A DNA stretch of 64,000 bases from Pontibacter coccineus (GCF_030546575.1 NZ_JAUOTN010000001.1:1-64000), one strand, 5' to 3'; numbered from the stretch's first letter, positions 34,173-43,877 are shown. The notes: generated by a model from the sequence alone, not told the origin. Made by a program: numbers and translations.

Positions 34173-35003
34173 ATGGATTTAAAAATTATGGATTTAAAAA
34201 TAAGTGGACGAACAGCCGTCATTACAGGCGGGGATTCCGGAATTGGGCTGGCAACAGCTAAATTGCTGGCAGCAGAAGGCGTCAATATAGTTTTAAGTGA
34301 TAAGACAGATAAAGAATTAAGGGAAGCCGGCGAAGCAGTCCGGAAAGAAGCTGCCAAGGATACACGCGTATTAACGATAACAGCTGACCTGACTAGTAAC
34401 GAGGATGTACTTCGGCTGGCAGCCAGGACAAGAGATGAATGGGATGGGGCCGATATTCTCGTCAATTGTGCCGGCATACGAGGAGCTGCAGGAGATTTTC
34501 TGCAGCTCAGCGATGAAGACTGGTATAACACCATTGACATAGACCTGATGGGCGCTGTTCGTGTATGCCGTGCTTTTATCCCGCAGATGCAGAAAAAAAA
34601 CTGGGGTCGCATTGTGCTCATTGCCTCCGAAAACGCCCTGCAGCCTTACGAAGAAGAGAGTCCTTATAACGCCTGCAAAGCTGGTATCATTAACCTTACA
34701 AAATGCTTGTCCAGAGCTTATTCCAAAGAAGGGTTGATGATCAATTGCGTGTCCCCGGCTTATATCGCTACGCCAATGACAGATGCCATGATGGAAGAGC
34801 TGGCTCAGGAAAAAGACAAGTCAATGGATGAGGTTATCAGTTGGTTCCTCAAAAATAAACGTCCAAACATAGTGGTTGACCGCAGGGGCAGCGCACAGGA
34901 AGTTGCAGCAGTAATTTCCTTTTTATGCTCAGAGCATGCCAGTTACATGACGGGCAGCAATTACCGCGTTGACGGGGGCGCAGTTGCAAGTGCTTTCGGG
35001 TAA
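34173..35003 (+). CDS. short-chain dehydrogenase/reductase
   Basis: A 276-aa classical SDR. The NAD(P) loop TGGDSGIG is near residue 20, NCAG near 100, catalytic Ser in IASENA, then Tyr and Lys in YNACK. The substrate is unknown. The start is odd: a 15-bp tandem duplication gives two successive ATGGATTTAAAAAT units (34173 and 34188), so translation could begin at either; an ATG at 34152 is also in frame. It is followed 41 bp later by the alpha/beta hydrolase. Confidence 0.85.
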   Translation: MDLKIMDLKISGRTAVITGGDSGIGLATAKLLAAEGVNIVLSDKTDKELREAGEAVRKEAAKDTRVLTITADLTSNEDVLRLAARTRDEWDGADILVNCAGIRGAAGDFLQLSDEDWYNTIDIDLMGAVRVCRAFIPQMQKKNWGRIVLIASENALQPYEEESPYNACKAGIINLTKCLSRAYSKEGLMINCVSPAYIATPMTDAMMEELAQEKDKSMDEVISWFLKNKRPNIVVDRRGSAQEVAAVISFLCSEHASYMTGSNYRVDGGAVASAFG

Positions 35004-35044
35004 CTGTATTTAAAGAATACTTTCTTCAGTGAAGGGAAAACTAT

Positions 35045-35797
35045 ATGGCTGAAATTGAAACAGTGAGAGAGTGGGGACATGAAGGGGAAGTGCTTGTTTT
35101 CCTTCATTATTTCGGCGGGTCTGCAGAGAGCTGGAAATGGGTGGCAGAAAAGCTGTCCGATACTTACCGCTGTGTGGCTTTCGATCTGCCAGGTTTTGGA
35201 GAAAACACAGCTTTAAAAGAACCTTCTATACAGGGGTTTGCAGATTTTATAAGGTCAAAGCTAGACGACCTGGAAATCAAAAAATGCACCCTTATCGGGC
35301 ACTCTATGGGTTGTAAAATAGCCCTGCAGGTAGCCGCAGATGCTAGAACTGATTTTGTACAGCAACTTATACTCATAGCACCTTCGCCCCCAACTGTAGA
35401 ACCGATGCCAGCCAGGGAAAAGAAGCGGATGCTCCACCACCCGGATAAACAGGAGGCAGCACAAAGTGTTGCAAATGCCATAAAACGTCCCATCACAAAA
35501 GAGCAACAGGAGCTGGCTGTGCATACGCAACTCATAACAGACCATTATACGTGGCGTTGGTGGCTTTTAGAGGGTATGAGTCATTCTATTGCGGAAAAGG
35601 TAAACAAGCTGCATGTACCCATTACAGTATTAGCTTCGACTGATGATCCGGTCATCACTTCTGAAGTTATACAGGAGCAGGTGATGCAAGTATTAAAACG
35701 GGCAACCCTGATCACGACCAGCCGGGTCGGGCATCTGAGCCCTCTGGAGTCACCTGAATGGGTTGCTTCCAACATCAGGGATATTGTTTCGGGGTAA
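35045..35797 (+). CDS. alpha/beta hydrolase
   Basis: A 250-aa soluble alpha/beta hydrolase. The oxyanion stretch LHYFGGSAESW (about 19-29), the nucleophile elbow GHSMG (Ser near 91), the acid DDP near 200 and His in VGHLSPLESPEWV near 232 make a complete triad. Family members are esterases, lactonases or haloperoxidase-like enzymes. Context with SDR, cupin and lactonase suggests small-molecule or lactone metabolism, but this is inference. Confidence 0.85.
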   Translation: MAEIETVREWGHEGEVLVFLHYFGGSAESWKWVAEKLSDTYRCVAFDLPGFGENTALKEPSIQGFADFIRSKLDDLEIKKCTLIGHSMGCKIALQVAADARTDFVQQLILIAPSPPTVEPMPAREKKRMLHHPDKQEAAQSVANAIKRPITKEQQELAVHTQLITDHYTWRWWLLEGMSHSIAEKVNKLHVPITVLASTDDPVITSEVIQEQVMQVLKRATLITTSRVGHLSPLESPEWVASNIRDIVSG

Positions 35798-35885
35798 AAT
35801 AAAAAATCGGCCTCCACCCTATGACCACATGCTGTTCCGGATCGGGTGATACGACGAGAGGGAAAATCAACTTTTAAAGCAACGT

Positions 35886-36356
35886 ATGCAAAATACTCCA
35901 GAAAAAGAAAACACGAAGCCATCGCTCACTTACTGGCATGTCTGGACAGATGAGGACGGGGTAAGCAGGCAAACAAAAGCAGTACTCACTTCCTTTCAGA
36001 AAGAAAGTATTGGAGGTGGTGCAGCACCGCAATGGAACGATCATCTGCTTTCTTCAGATGCACATGTACTGTTCACGCAGCTGCCAGTCGGGTGGGTTGG
36101 CTCCTGGCATGAGAATCCGGAGCCACAATGGATTGTGCCTTTAACCGGTCGGTGGTTTGTGGAAACGATGGATGGTAAACGTGTGGAAATGGGCCCCGGG
36201 GACGTCTCATTTGGCGGCGATCAGGACACAAAGACAGATCAGAACGGCCATAAAGGGCATTTATCCGGAACGATTGGTCAGGAGCCAGCAGTACTTATGA
36301 TTGTGCAACTGAAGGACGCAACATGGAAAGGTGCAAAACCAGGTGAATTTAAGTAG
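35886..36356 (+). CDS. cupin-domain protein
   Basis: A 156-aa cupin. The two cupin motifs are visible: around WVGSWHENPEPQWIVPLTG (about 77-95), with His and Glu metal ligands, and GPGDVSFGGDQ (about 105-115). Metal-dependent isomerase, dioxygenase or ligand-binding roles are possible. The lactonase gene begins 1 bp after its stop, so the two are coupled. Confidence 0.78.
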   Translation: MQNTPEKENTKPSLTYWHVWTDEDGVSRQTKAVLTSFQKESIGGGAAPQWNDHLLSSDAHVLFTQLPVGWVGSWHENPEPQWIVPLTGRWFVETMDGKRVEMGPGDVSFGGDQDTKTDQNGHKGHLSGTIGQEPAVLMIVQLKDATWKGAKPGEFK

Positions 36357-36357
36357 C

Positions 36358-37488
36358 ATGCCAGAACAACATGTAAAGGGCAATGACAGCCCTGTAGGAA
36401 GAAGTTCCCTTCTGGTCTATGCGGGCACCTATTCTGCTGACCAGCCCAATAGTATCTTCCTTTACAGCTTAAATATGAGTTCGGGAGAACTAACGCTATT
36501 AAAGAAGTTCAACGGCGGAGAAAATCCATCTTATTTTGCATTTGATGCACAGCATCGGTTTTTATATGCTGTTAATGAGCTTGATAATTACCAGGGATGT
36601 GAAAGCGGGGCCGTATGCGCATTCGCCGTGGACCAAAAAACAGGCTTCCTTTCCATGTTGAACAGAACTTCCAGTCAGGGAGCTTTACCTGTATATATTG
36701 CATTGAGCCCTAACAGGAAAAGCGCATTGGTTGCGAATTATGATGGAGGCAGTATTTCTGTTTTTCCCATTCTTGAAGATGGGAAACTGGACAAGGCTAC
36801 AAAGATCATACAACACCGCGGCAACGGCTCCAATAAAGAACGACAAGCATCATCGCACCCGCACTGCATTACCGTAAGCCCCGACGGACGTTTTATTTTT
36901 GTGGTAGACCTGGGAAGTGATTGTGTCTTTAGCTATGAAATGAATCCGGAGGAAAATGAAATCTCGTCCGATTCGTCTACTGTCGCATTCAGATCAACAC
37001 CTGGAACCGGCCCCCGTCAATTGCGCTTTCACCCTGATGGTCATTTCGCATACCTTATTCATGAGTTAGAATCCATCATTACCGCACTGGCCTATCATCG
37101 GGCTAGTGGAACATTTACAGAGATACAGGTAGTCGCCACTCTTCCTGAAGGCTATCGACAAAAGAACAAGTGTGGTGGTATTCGGATAACTTCAGATGGC
37201 AGGTTTTTGTATGCTTCAAACCGAGGACATAACAGCCTGGCAGGGTACGTTATCGATGAAAGTACTGGAAAATTAATTTACCTCGGGAATACCCTCTCTG
37301 GCGGGGAGTGGCCCCGCGAATTCACGATAGTAGAGGGAAGCAGCATGCTACTTGTTGCCAATCAGCATTCCGGTACCATAGACTCTTTCAAAATTGATAA
37401 GGCGAGTGGTAAATTAACGCATCTGGGATACCAGGTGAAAATAGAAAAACCTGCTTACCTGCAAGCACTACAGCCATTTAAGCAATAA
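36358..37488 (+). CDS. lactonase-like seven-bladed beta-propeller
   Basis: A 376-aa protein of the 6-phosphogluconolactonase (YbhE/Pgl) propeller family. Repeats such as YAGTYSADQPNSIFLYSL, HCITVSPDGRFIFVVDLG and GGIRITSDGRFLYASNRGHNS are typical. It has no signal peptide from ATG 36358; a GTG at 36331 would overlap the cupin gene. It may hydrolyse aldonolactones produced by the sugar dehydrogenase-like proteins of this region, which would form an aldose oxidation route. That coupling is inference. Confidence 0.83.
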   Translation: MPEQHVKGNDSPVGRSSLLVYAGTYSADQPNSIFLYSLNMSSGELTLLKKFNGGENPSYFAFDAQHRFLYAVNELDNYQGCESGAVCAFAVDQKTGFLSMLNRTSSQGALPVYIALSPNRKSALVANYDGGSISVFPILEDGKLDKATKIIQHRGNGSNKERQASSHPHCITVSPDGRFIFVVDLGSDCVFSYEMNPEENEISSDSSTVAFRSTPGTGPRQLRFHPDGHFAYLIHELESIITALAYHRASGTFTEIQVVATLPEGYRQKNKCGGIRITSDGRFLYASNRGHNSLAGYVIDESTGKLIYLGNTLSGGEWPREFTIVEGSSMLLVANQHSGTIDSFKIDKASGKLTHLGYQVKIEKPAYLQALQPFKQ

Positions 37489-37532
37489 ACCCGTGCAAAA
37501 AGAATAATCCTTTTTGCACGGGTTTATTGCTT
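37480..37532. terminator. bidirectional terminator between convergent genes
   Basis: A 23-bp perfect stem (37480-37502 and 37510-37532) overlaps the end of the lactonase gene. The core is ACCCGTGCAAAAAG with a matching TTTTT-rich arm, giving a terminator on both strands. Confidence 0.9.
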
Positions 37533-37546
37533 CACAAAACTTAAAC

Positions 37547-39079
37547 CTATAGATTCTTTTTTGCTGCTTCAGCTAACACCAGTTTCAAAACTTTGCCGGT
37601 ATTGCCAATTGGTCCTAAAACAGAAGAAGCTGTCACATATACTTCCCCTTCCAAATCTTTTCCAAAACCCCGCAGGTAGTAGCCTATGTCCTCCTGGCTC
37701 CCGTCCACGTGTATTTCCTGAAATGACCATAGGTGGGGACCAGCAGGTTGTGCTATAAACAGTTCTCCGTCAGCAGAAGTGGGAGTCTGAGAAAAGGTCC
37801 CGAAGATGTACCTGCCATGAAAACCAGGAATGGTTTTCCCACGATAAACCTCACCACCAATAATTGTTGTTGCCCTTCCACCAGTTGGGTTAAGCCAGTT
37901 CTTCAGTTCGATCACGGGATCTATAAGCTTGTTGCCAAGTGCATCCACACTGGGGCAGGAAGTTAAAACTTGTAGTGGATTAGCTGCATTAAAGCAATGT
38001 GTTCCTTCTTTAACGTTCCAGCCATAATTACCACCCTTTTCCACAATACTTATTTCTTCCCAGAGGTTCTGTCCGGCATCTCCAACAAATAGTTGCCTTG
38101 ACCCTCCCATATCAAAGGAAAAGCGGAACGGGTTGCGGAAGCCGTAGGCATAAATTTCATCTAAACCTGGCTTAGAGACAAACGGGTTGTCAGAGGGTAT
38201 ACTATAAGGTGAGCCACTGTTAACATCGATCCGGAGAATATTACCCAGTAAGTTGGCCTCTATATCCTGTCCGTTACCCCCGGCGTTGACAGGGTACCAG
38301 TCTTCCACATGGCCGGGCCCTACATCATTAGCTCCACCGCCATCACCAATGGAGATATACAAATATCCATCTGGCCCAAAGGCTATGGTTCCACCTTCAT
38401 GATTGGCCTGTGGTTGGTCTTCTTCCAGAATTATTATCTCTGTGTTTCTATCAGCCTGGTTTGGATTTGCATGGGAAGTACGGTATTCAGCTATCCTGCT
38501 AATGTTGTCCCAGGATGCATCAGGCACTGGGCCGCCTGAGCGGGGCGGTGCAGTGTAATAGACAAAGAGCCTCCCGTTGGTAGCATATTGAGGATGAAAG
38601 GCCAGACCTAAAAGGCCACGCTCGTCATAGGAAGGGTTTAAACTAACCATTTTGTCACTTAAGTTCAGGAAGGGCTCGGGTAATGTATTGCCGTCTGCGT
38701 CAATGATCCAAATCTTTCCAATTTGATCGATGACGAATAACCGTTTACTCTCGTCCGGGGCTGCCACCAGCCCGATGGGAGAAACAAACCCGTCCGCGAC
38801 CACCTGCAGGGCTACTGGCTTTATATTGAATCTGGCATCACTTGTTTTTTCACTGCGTAATGCACGATCTGGCATCGGATCATCCAGATCATTTGTGCAG
38901 CCCTGCAGTAATAGGCTGGAAAAAAAGAGCACGACCAATAACAGTACAGGCGTAAAGCTGAGCTCATGGAAGGGGCCTGGCAGGAAGTAAAGTGACTGAA
39001 AGCCGCGCAGGCCAGCACTTAGCTGAAAGTCAGGGATGTCGGCTATTTCGTCATCGGGTTTGTTTGATTCTTTTTCCAT
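37547..39079 (-). CDS. PQQ-dependent glucose/sorbosone dehydrogenase-like lipoprotein
   Basis: A 510-aa soluble aldose dehydrogenase-type propeller (GSDH family). Motifs visible are FVSPIGLVAAPDES, GLLGLAFHPQY, NHEGGTIAFGPDGYLYISIGDGGG, AYGFRNPFRFSFD and GGNYGWNVKEG, which correspond to the PQQ and calcium site of the glucose dehydrogenase fold. A lipobox LLLQGC occurs only at about Cys61: about 40 polar residues precede the hydrophobic stretch. A later non-ATG start near the HELSFTPVLL segment is therefore possible. It would oxidise an aldose to its lactone in the periplasm. Confidence 0.8.
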   Translation of the reverse strand: MEKESNKPDDEIADIPDFQLSAGLRGFQSLYFLPGPFHELSFTPVLLLVVLFFSSLLLQGCTNDLDDPMPDRALRSEKTSDARFNIKPVALQVVADGFVSPIGLVAAPDESKRLFVIDQIGKIWIIDADGNTLPEPFLNLSDKMVSLNPSYDERGLLGLAFHPQYATNGRLFVYYTAPPRSGGPVPDASWDNISRIAEYRTSHANPNQADRNTEIIILEEDQPQANHEGGTIAFGPDGYLYISIGDGGGANDVGPGHVEDWYPVNAGGNGQDIEANLLGNILRIDVNSGSPYSIPSDNPFVSKPGLDEIYAYGFRNPFRFSFDMGGSRQLFVGDAGQNLWEEISIVEKGGNYGWNVKEGTHCFNAANPLQVLTSCPSVDALGNKLIDPVIELKNWLNPTGGRATTIIGGEVYRGKTIPGFHGRYIFGTFSQTPTSADGELFIAQPAGPHLWSFQEIHVDGSQEDIGYYLRGFGKDLEGEVYVTASSVLGPIGNTGKVLKLVLAEAAKKNL

Positions 39080-39201
39080 AATAAGTGTATTAAAAGGTAA
39101 AACTAAATATCATCTTCGCTGCTACTTTTCATAAGGTCAACCGGCCTGCATACCAATTACCATGCTCACAAATCGGGGGACCAGTTAGTTTATATGCATA
39201 A

Positions 39202-39630
39202 TTACTGTGCTTCCCCTCTGTATGGAAGCATCAAATAAAGTGAGAAAGCTCCAATCGCCATGACTAGGTCACGAACAGCAATATCGAAGTACTGGCCTGT
39301 CAGCAGCAGATTAAGGACAATGCCTGCAAGCCACAGGCTTACGGCCAGGGCTCCAATCTTTGGCTTTACAAATACAAGCACGCCAGCTATAATTTCAATA
39401 ACACCAACGATGCCCAGAAAGGTAGCTGCGCTGAAGGGCAGAATATCAGCCACTACAGGTGACAGGTACTTGTTCCAGTCGGTTAGCAGGTGTGCAAACT
39501 TATCGAGCCCGGCTATAACAGGCACCAGCCCATATGTATATTTTAACAGTGTTACGACGGTGGCAAGGCGATCGTGGTGCAGACGTGATGCATGCTGTGA
39601 ATTAGTGACTGTTGATGTAAAGGTGTTCAT
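39202..39630 (-). CDS. DoxX-family membrane protein
   Basis: A 142-aa protein with four transmembrane helices and the DoxX/DoxD-like pattern LVPVIAGLDKFAHLL, FLGIVGVIEIIAGVLVF and LWLAGIVLNLLL. DoxX-type proteins are linked to quinone or thiol redox in some organisms. ATG 39630 (MNTFTSTV) is preferred to ATG 39645. It is divergent from the sigma factor, and the 133 bp between the two starts contain a dyad. Confidence 0.8.
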   Translation of the reverse strand: MNTFTSTVTNSQHASRLHHDRLATVVTLLKYTYGLVPVIAGLDKFAHLLTDWNKYLSPVVADILPFSAATFLGIVGVIEIIAGVLVFVKPKIGALAVSLWLAGIVLNLLLTGQYFDIAVRDLVMAIGAFSLYLMLPYRGEAQ

Positions 39631-39686
39631 AATAAGGTCCTCCATTTTGGTCTATGCTACCGGTTAGATGAAAATGAATTAAAATC

Positions 39687-39704
39687 GTTACAGAATAATG
39701 TAAC
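39687..39704. promoter_or_regulatory. GTTACA-N6-TGTAAC dyad (candidate operator)
   Basis: A perfect 6-6-6 inverted repeat between the divergent DoxX and sigma factor genes. The geometry resembles CRP/FNR-type sites, but no such regulator is in the window. Confidence 0.4.
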
Positions 39705-39763
39705 ATTTGAGCTGCCAATGTATCTAACCTGAAAACCATGTTAAAAACATCTAGGAACACATT

Positions 39764-40465
39764 ATGAAGGAGATCAACAGTATCCAGGCAGCCGATAAGA
39801 CATCCCTTACCGATGCCGCAGTAGTTGACCGTATACTAACCGGAGAGAATGCGTTGTATGAACTACTTATGCGGCGGCACAATCAGAAACTGTACCGGGT
39901 GATAAGAAGCTACCTGAAGGAAGAGCAGGAAGTGGAAGATACCATGCAGGATACCTATCTGAAGGCCTTCGAAAAGCTGCACCAGTTTCGGCAGGATGCC
40001 CTCTTCTCTACCTGGCTCATCCGGATCGGAATAAATAATGCGCTTGCAAAGCTACGTGAGCGAAATCGGTTGTCACCTGTTTCACTTCTGGCAGATCAGC
40101 ATGAAGACTACGCTTTTCTGCTGACCCAGTCTAATCTGATAGGCTTAGTTAACCACAGGAATCCCGAGAAAATTGCTATACAAAATGAAATAAGACTATT
40201 ACTGGAAAAGGCGATTGATAGCATCCCTGAGAAGTACAGAACTGTGTACACGCTGTGTGAGGTGGAAGGTATGCCTGTAGATGAGGTGACCCAGTGCCTG
40301 AACCTGTCGGAAAGCAATGTAAGAGTAAGGCTGCACCGTGCCAAAGCCATGCTGAAGGAAGTCCTGTTTAATTTATCCTTAAACCAGGAAGTATTTGAGT
40401 TTGGTGACAAGCGTTGTGATGCACTAGTGGAATGGGTATTGAAGGCGCTTCCTTCCGACAGCTAG
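39764..40465 (+). CDS. RNA polymerase sigma-70 family (ECF-type) factor
   Basis: A 233-aa sigma factor. Region 2 runs from about 45 to 110 (YRVIRSYLKEEQEVEDTMQDTYLKAFEKL, FSTWLIRIGINNALAKLRER) and region 4 from about 145 to 200 (IPEKYRTVYTLCEVEGMPVDEV, SESNVRVRLHRAKAMLKE). A C-terminal tail (FEFGDKRCDALVEWVLK) follows region 4. No anti-sigma gene is adjacent. It probably governs the GH15 gene 23 bp downstream, and perhaps the DoxX gene, which is inference from location. Confidence 0.9.
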   Translation: MKEINSIQAADKTSLTDAAVVDRILTGENALYELLMRRHNQKLYRVIRSYLKEEQEVEDTMQDTYLKAFEKLHQFRQDALFSTWLIRIGINNALAKLRERNRLSPVSLLADQHEDYAFLLTQSNLIGLVNHRNPEKIAIQNEIRLLLEKAIDSIPEKYRTVYTLCEVEGMPVDEVTQCLNLSESNVRVRLHRAKAMLKEVLFNLSLNQEVFEFGDKRCDALVEWVLKALPSDS

Positions 40466-40488
40466 TACTCAACAGCAATTCATAAACC

Positions 40489-42330
40489 ATGGCCTTCAGA
40501 CTGTCAGACTACGCCTTGATTGGAAACGCGCGTGCTGCCGCCCTGGTCAGTAAGTCTGGCGCTGTAGACTGGTGCTGCCTTCCTGAATTTGATTCCCCTA
40601 GCCTTTTTGCCGCTCTTTTGGATCAGGAGCGTGGCGGACATTTTTCCATTAGCCCCGTCGGGAAGTTTAGCTCGGAGCAGCGCTATATTCCAGACACCAA
40701 CGTAGTGGAAACCCTATTCGAAACTGCAGATGGCAGGGCACGGCTGACAGATGCCTTCACGGCCCAGACCGAAGAAAACAAAAAGCTCAGCCTGTTTCCC
40801 GACCATGAACTGCTGCGCATTGTAGAGCCTACGTCCGGAAGTCTAAAATTTAAGCTGGAGTATGCTCCTAGAACCTACTATGGCAAGAACACTCCCTGCC
40901 TCTACGACCGGAAAAAGCTGGGTATCCATTTTGCCTGGAAAGAAAACATCTATACTCTGCTCAGCACGCTCGATCCCGAACAAATCAAAATTGATAGAAG
41001 CACAAACAGTATAGCTACCGCTACCTTTACTCTATATCCCGGCGAAAGGGTCGTCTTTTCGTTGACTTATAACAGTCAGAGCCCTGCCGTACTGCCGGAG
41101 CTAAAGAAGACCGGGGTAAAAAGAATGCAGCAAACGATTCGTTTCTGGCAAAACTGGAGTAGTCTGTGTACCTATAAAGGGCGCTACCACGAAGAGGTAA
41201 AGCGAAGTGTGCTTACCCTCAAACTGTTAACCCACGCTCCCTCCGGTGCTATCATTGCCGCCCCTACCACATCCCTGCCGGAAAAACCAGGCGGTGAACG
41301 GAATTGGGACTACCGATACTGCTGGCTCCGGGACGCTTCTTTTACGACCAGGGTGCTTGTGAGGCTAGGTTATACCGAAGAAGCCCATGCGTATATGAAC
41401 TGGATCCTGCACGCTACCCGGCTTACAAGGCCTGCGCTGCAGGTAGTATACACTGTCTTCGGGCATGCTTCCCTGAAGGAGAAGACCCTGGACTGGCTCT
41501 CAGGTTATCAGAATTCCAAACCTGTCAGGGTTGGCAACGGGGCAGACGGGCAGTTTCAACTCGATGTTTATGGCGAAGTGCTGGATGCCGTTTACGCCTA
41601 TGCACCCCTTGTGAAAAGATTCGACGATGACACCAGGAAATTTCTTCTGGGCCTGGGTAATATCATTTGCCGTAGCTGGAACCATCCGGATAATGGCATT
41701 TGGGAAATACGCGGTGCCCCTGCACATCATACGCACTCCAAGGTGATGGCCTGGGTAGGCCTTGACCGCCTGGTAAAACTTTCCCGAAAATATAATTGGG
41801 AGGATGCTCCTGTGCAGAAGTTCAGCCGGGAGGCAGGCCGGATTAGGGATACCGTGGAGCAGCATGGCTACAATCAGGAGATAGAGTCCTATACGTATGA
41901 GTTCAACGGGAGCAGCGTGGATGCCAGCCTGCTGACCCTGCCACTGGTGGGCTACTGTGAACCGACTTCGCCGAGAATGCACTCGACGACGCAAACCATT
42001 TGCCGCGAGCTGCTAACCAACAACCTCCTCTACCGCTACCGCAACGTACCGGACGGTTTGCGAGGAGAGGAAGGCACCTTCGGAATTTGTAATTTCTGGC
42101 TTGCCGAAGTGCTGGCAAAAGCGGGAGAACTGGACAAAGCCATTAAATTGTTTGATACCATGCTGGAACATGCCAGCCCTGCGGGTCTTCTATCAGAAGA
42201 ACTTGATCCGCATAACGGCCGGTTGCTTGGAAATTACCCGCAGGGATTCACGCACATCGGACTGATAAATGCGGCGCTCTCCATCAATGAAGTATACCAG
42301 CAAAAAGCACAGCGGTATGAATATAAGTAA
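40489..42330 (+). CDS. glycoside hydrolase family 15 protein
   Basis: A 613-aa protein with the N-terminal beta-sandwich domain (about 1-230; YALIGNARAAALVSKSGAVDWCCLPEFDSPSLFAALLD is its conserved start, at residues 7-44) and the GH15 (alpha/alpha)6 barrel. The barrel has NWDYRYCWLRDASFT, and EELDPHNGRLLGNYPQGFTHIGL at the end with the catalytic Glu region. Family members are glucoamylase, trehalase or glucodextranase; which one applies is unknown. No signal peptide is seen, so it should act on cytoplasmic sugar polymers or trehalose. Confidence 0.9.
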   Translation: MAFRLSDYALIGNARAAALVSKSGAVDWCCLPEFDSPSLFAALLDQERGGHFSISPVGKFSSEQRYIPDTNVVETLFETADGRARLTDAFTAQTEENKKLSLFPDHELLRIVEPTSGSLKFKLEYAPRTYYGKNTPCLYDRKKLGIHFAWKENIYTLLSTLDPEQIKIDRSTNSIATATFTLYPGERVVFSLTYNSQSPAVLPELKKTGVKRMQQTIRFWQNWSSLCTYKGRYHEEVKRSVLTLKLLTHAPSGAIIAAPTTSLPEKPGGERNWDYRYCWLRDASFTTRVLVRLGYTEEAHAYMNWILHATRLTRPALQVVYTVFGHASLKEKTLDWLSGYQNSKPVRVGNGADGQFQLDVYGEVLDAVYAYAPLVKRFDDDTRKFLLGLGNIICRSWNHPDNGIWEIRGAPAHHTHSKVMAWVGLDRLVKLSRKYNWEDAPVQKFSREAGRIRDTVEQHGYNQEIESYTYEFNGSSVDASLLTLPLVGYCEPTSPRMHSTTQTICRELLTNNLLYRYRNVPDGLRGEEGTFGICNFWLAEVLAKAGELDKAIKLFDTMLEHASPAGLLSEELDPHNGRLLGNYPQGFTHIGLINAALSINEVYQQKAQRYEYK

Positions 42331-42787
42331 TCTTATACTTTGGGGATTTGCTGCCACACTTATGTTGACGGCATTGATGGCCGCTTCCAGACCACTGGGC
42401 TTTACGCGCATGGACCTGCCCTTCCTGCTGGGCACCATGTTTACTCCTGACCGTAACAAGGCTCCCCTCCTTGGTTTTGCTGTGCACCTGGTAATAGGGT
42501 GGCTTTTTGCCTCAATCTATGCGGCCGCCTTCGAAAGTACCGGCTGGTATACCTGGTGGTTTGGGATGGCAATTGGCTTTGTGCATGGCGCCTTCGTGCT
42601 CACGGTGGGGCTGCAGTTGCTAACCACATTACACCCTAGAGTCGCTAATCCTTTTCAGGGCCCTACTCCTACCAGACAGCTGGAGCCCCCCGGATTTATG
42701 GCGCTGAACTATGGACGAGGCACTCCGCTTGTCACGCTGGTGGCTCATCTCCTATATGGCGGCGTGCTGGGTTTTTTTTATGGTTGA
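42317..42787 (+). CDS. small membrane protein, unknown
   Basis: A 156-aa protein with about four hydrophobic segments (5-25, 50-70, 77-99, 135-155). It overlaps the end of the GH15 gene by 14 bp in another frame, so the two are probably co-translated. ATG 42317 (MNISNLILWGF) is chosen because upstream in-frame codons would lie deep in GH15. I do not recognise the family. Confidence 0.68.
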   Translation: MNISNLILWGFAATLMLTALMAASRPLGFTRMDLPFLLGTMFTPDRNKAPLLGFAVHLVIGWLFASIYAAAFESTGWYTWWFGMAIGFVHGAFVLTVGLQLLTTLHPRVANPFQGPTPTRQLEPPGFMALNYGRGTPLVTLVAHLLYGGVLGFFYG

Positions 42788-42890
42788 CATTTCCCGGTAC
42801 CATGATAAGGGAGCAAGAGGATTGCACGTGGCCAGTAAAGGCTATGTCGCTGTTCTTGTTTGTAAAGATCTGGTAAATTCTTTGTGATTA

Positions 42891-43877
42891 TCAACGCCTC
42901 AACAACCTGATGGTCGCAAAGCATACCAATACGCCAGCTACTGTACTAACTAAGGGGTGTCGACCCAGCCATGCTATCCTGCTTGTATCATGTGCTTTGT
43001 TGTCGAACCTACCATGTGCTTTAAAGAGTCCCGGAGCGGGTTTAAAAAGATTATCTAACCAATCCTTTCCTGCAGGCTCATCAGTTTGCTGACCTTTGTA
43101 TCCTTCCTTTGCTAATAAGATATCACCTAGCCGGGGGAAAAGCTTATTTCCAATAATTGCCTGTGAAGTAGTACAACCTACTTTATATTCTCTGGCACGA
43201 TTATAAGCAGCGTAGTAAATTCTTTTAGCGGCTACTTCAGGCTGGTAAATCTTGCCCGTAGGGCGGGGCCTGTCTGGTAGTTTGTGGCGCATCCACTCAA
43301 ACTGTGGTGTATTCATAGCTGGTAGCTGAACAGTAGTTACTGTTACCTTAATTTGGTCGTAAATCAGTTCTGCACGCAAAGAATCATAGAAACCCATTGT
43401 AGTATATTTTGCTCCGCAGTAGGCAAACTGCCAGGGTATGCCCCTGTAAGCGAGCGCAGATCCTATCAACACAATGCTCCCTTTGTCCCGCGGTAGCATG
43501 CGCCTCAGTGCCGCCAGCATGCCGTAGACCTGCCCTAAGTAAGTCACTTCCGTCACCCGCTTGTACTCTTCGGACGTCATCTCCTTCACTGGGCTCAGTA
43601 CGCCCACAATCGCATTGTTCACCCAAACATCAATCAGCCCTCTCCTCTACCTGAGTGGCGATGTTGTCCAGGGCATTTGCATCGGCTACTTCTGCCGGGA
43701 AAATAAGGGCTTCGCCACCTTTCCTTCTATTTCTCTTTTCGCATCCTCCAACCGTTCCTGGCCACGGGCAATTTGGGCCACCCGGGCACCATGGCTGGCA
43801 AATTTAACTGCGACGGCTCGCCCCAAACCTGCGGATGCTCCTGTTATCACTACTGTGTCTTTTTTATTTTCTTTCAT
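42891..43877 (-). pseudogene. frameshifted short-chain dehydrogenase
   Basis: An SDR broken by two frameshifts. The first piece (from ATG 43877) keeps TGASAGLG and reads to about residue 52, where the expected EGKGGEAL becomes EGKVAKPL near 43720. A middle piece in another frame (LIFPAEVADANALDN) runs to about 43630. The third piece resumes with WVNNAIVGVLSPV and continues to 42891, including Ser in LIGSALA and YCGAK. The gene probably encodes no full protein unless the shifts are sequencing errors. Confidence 0.8.
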
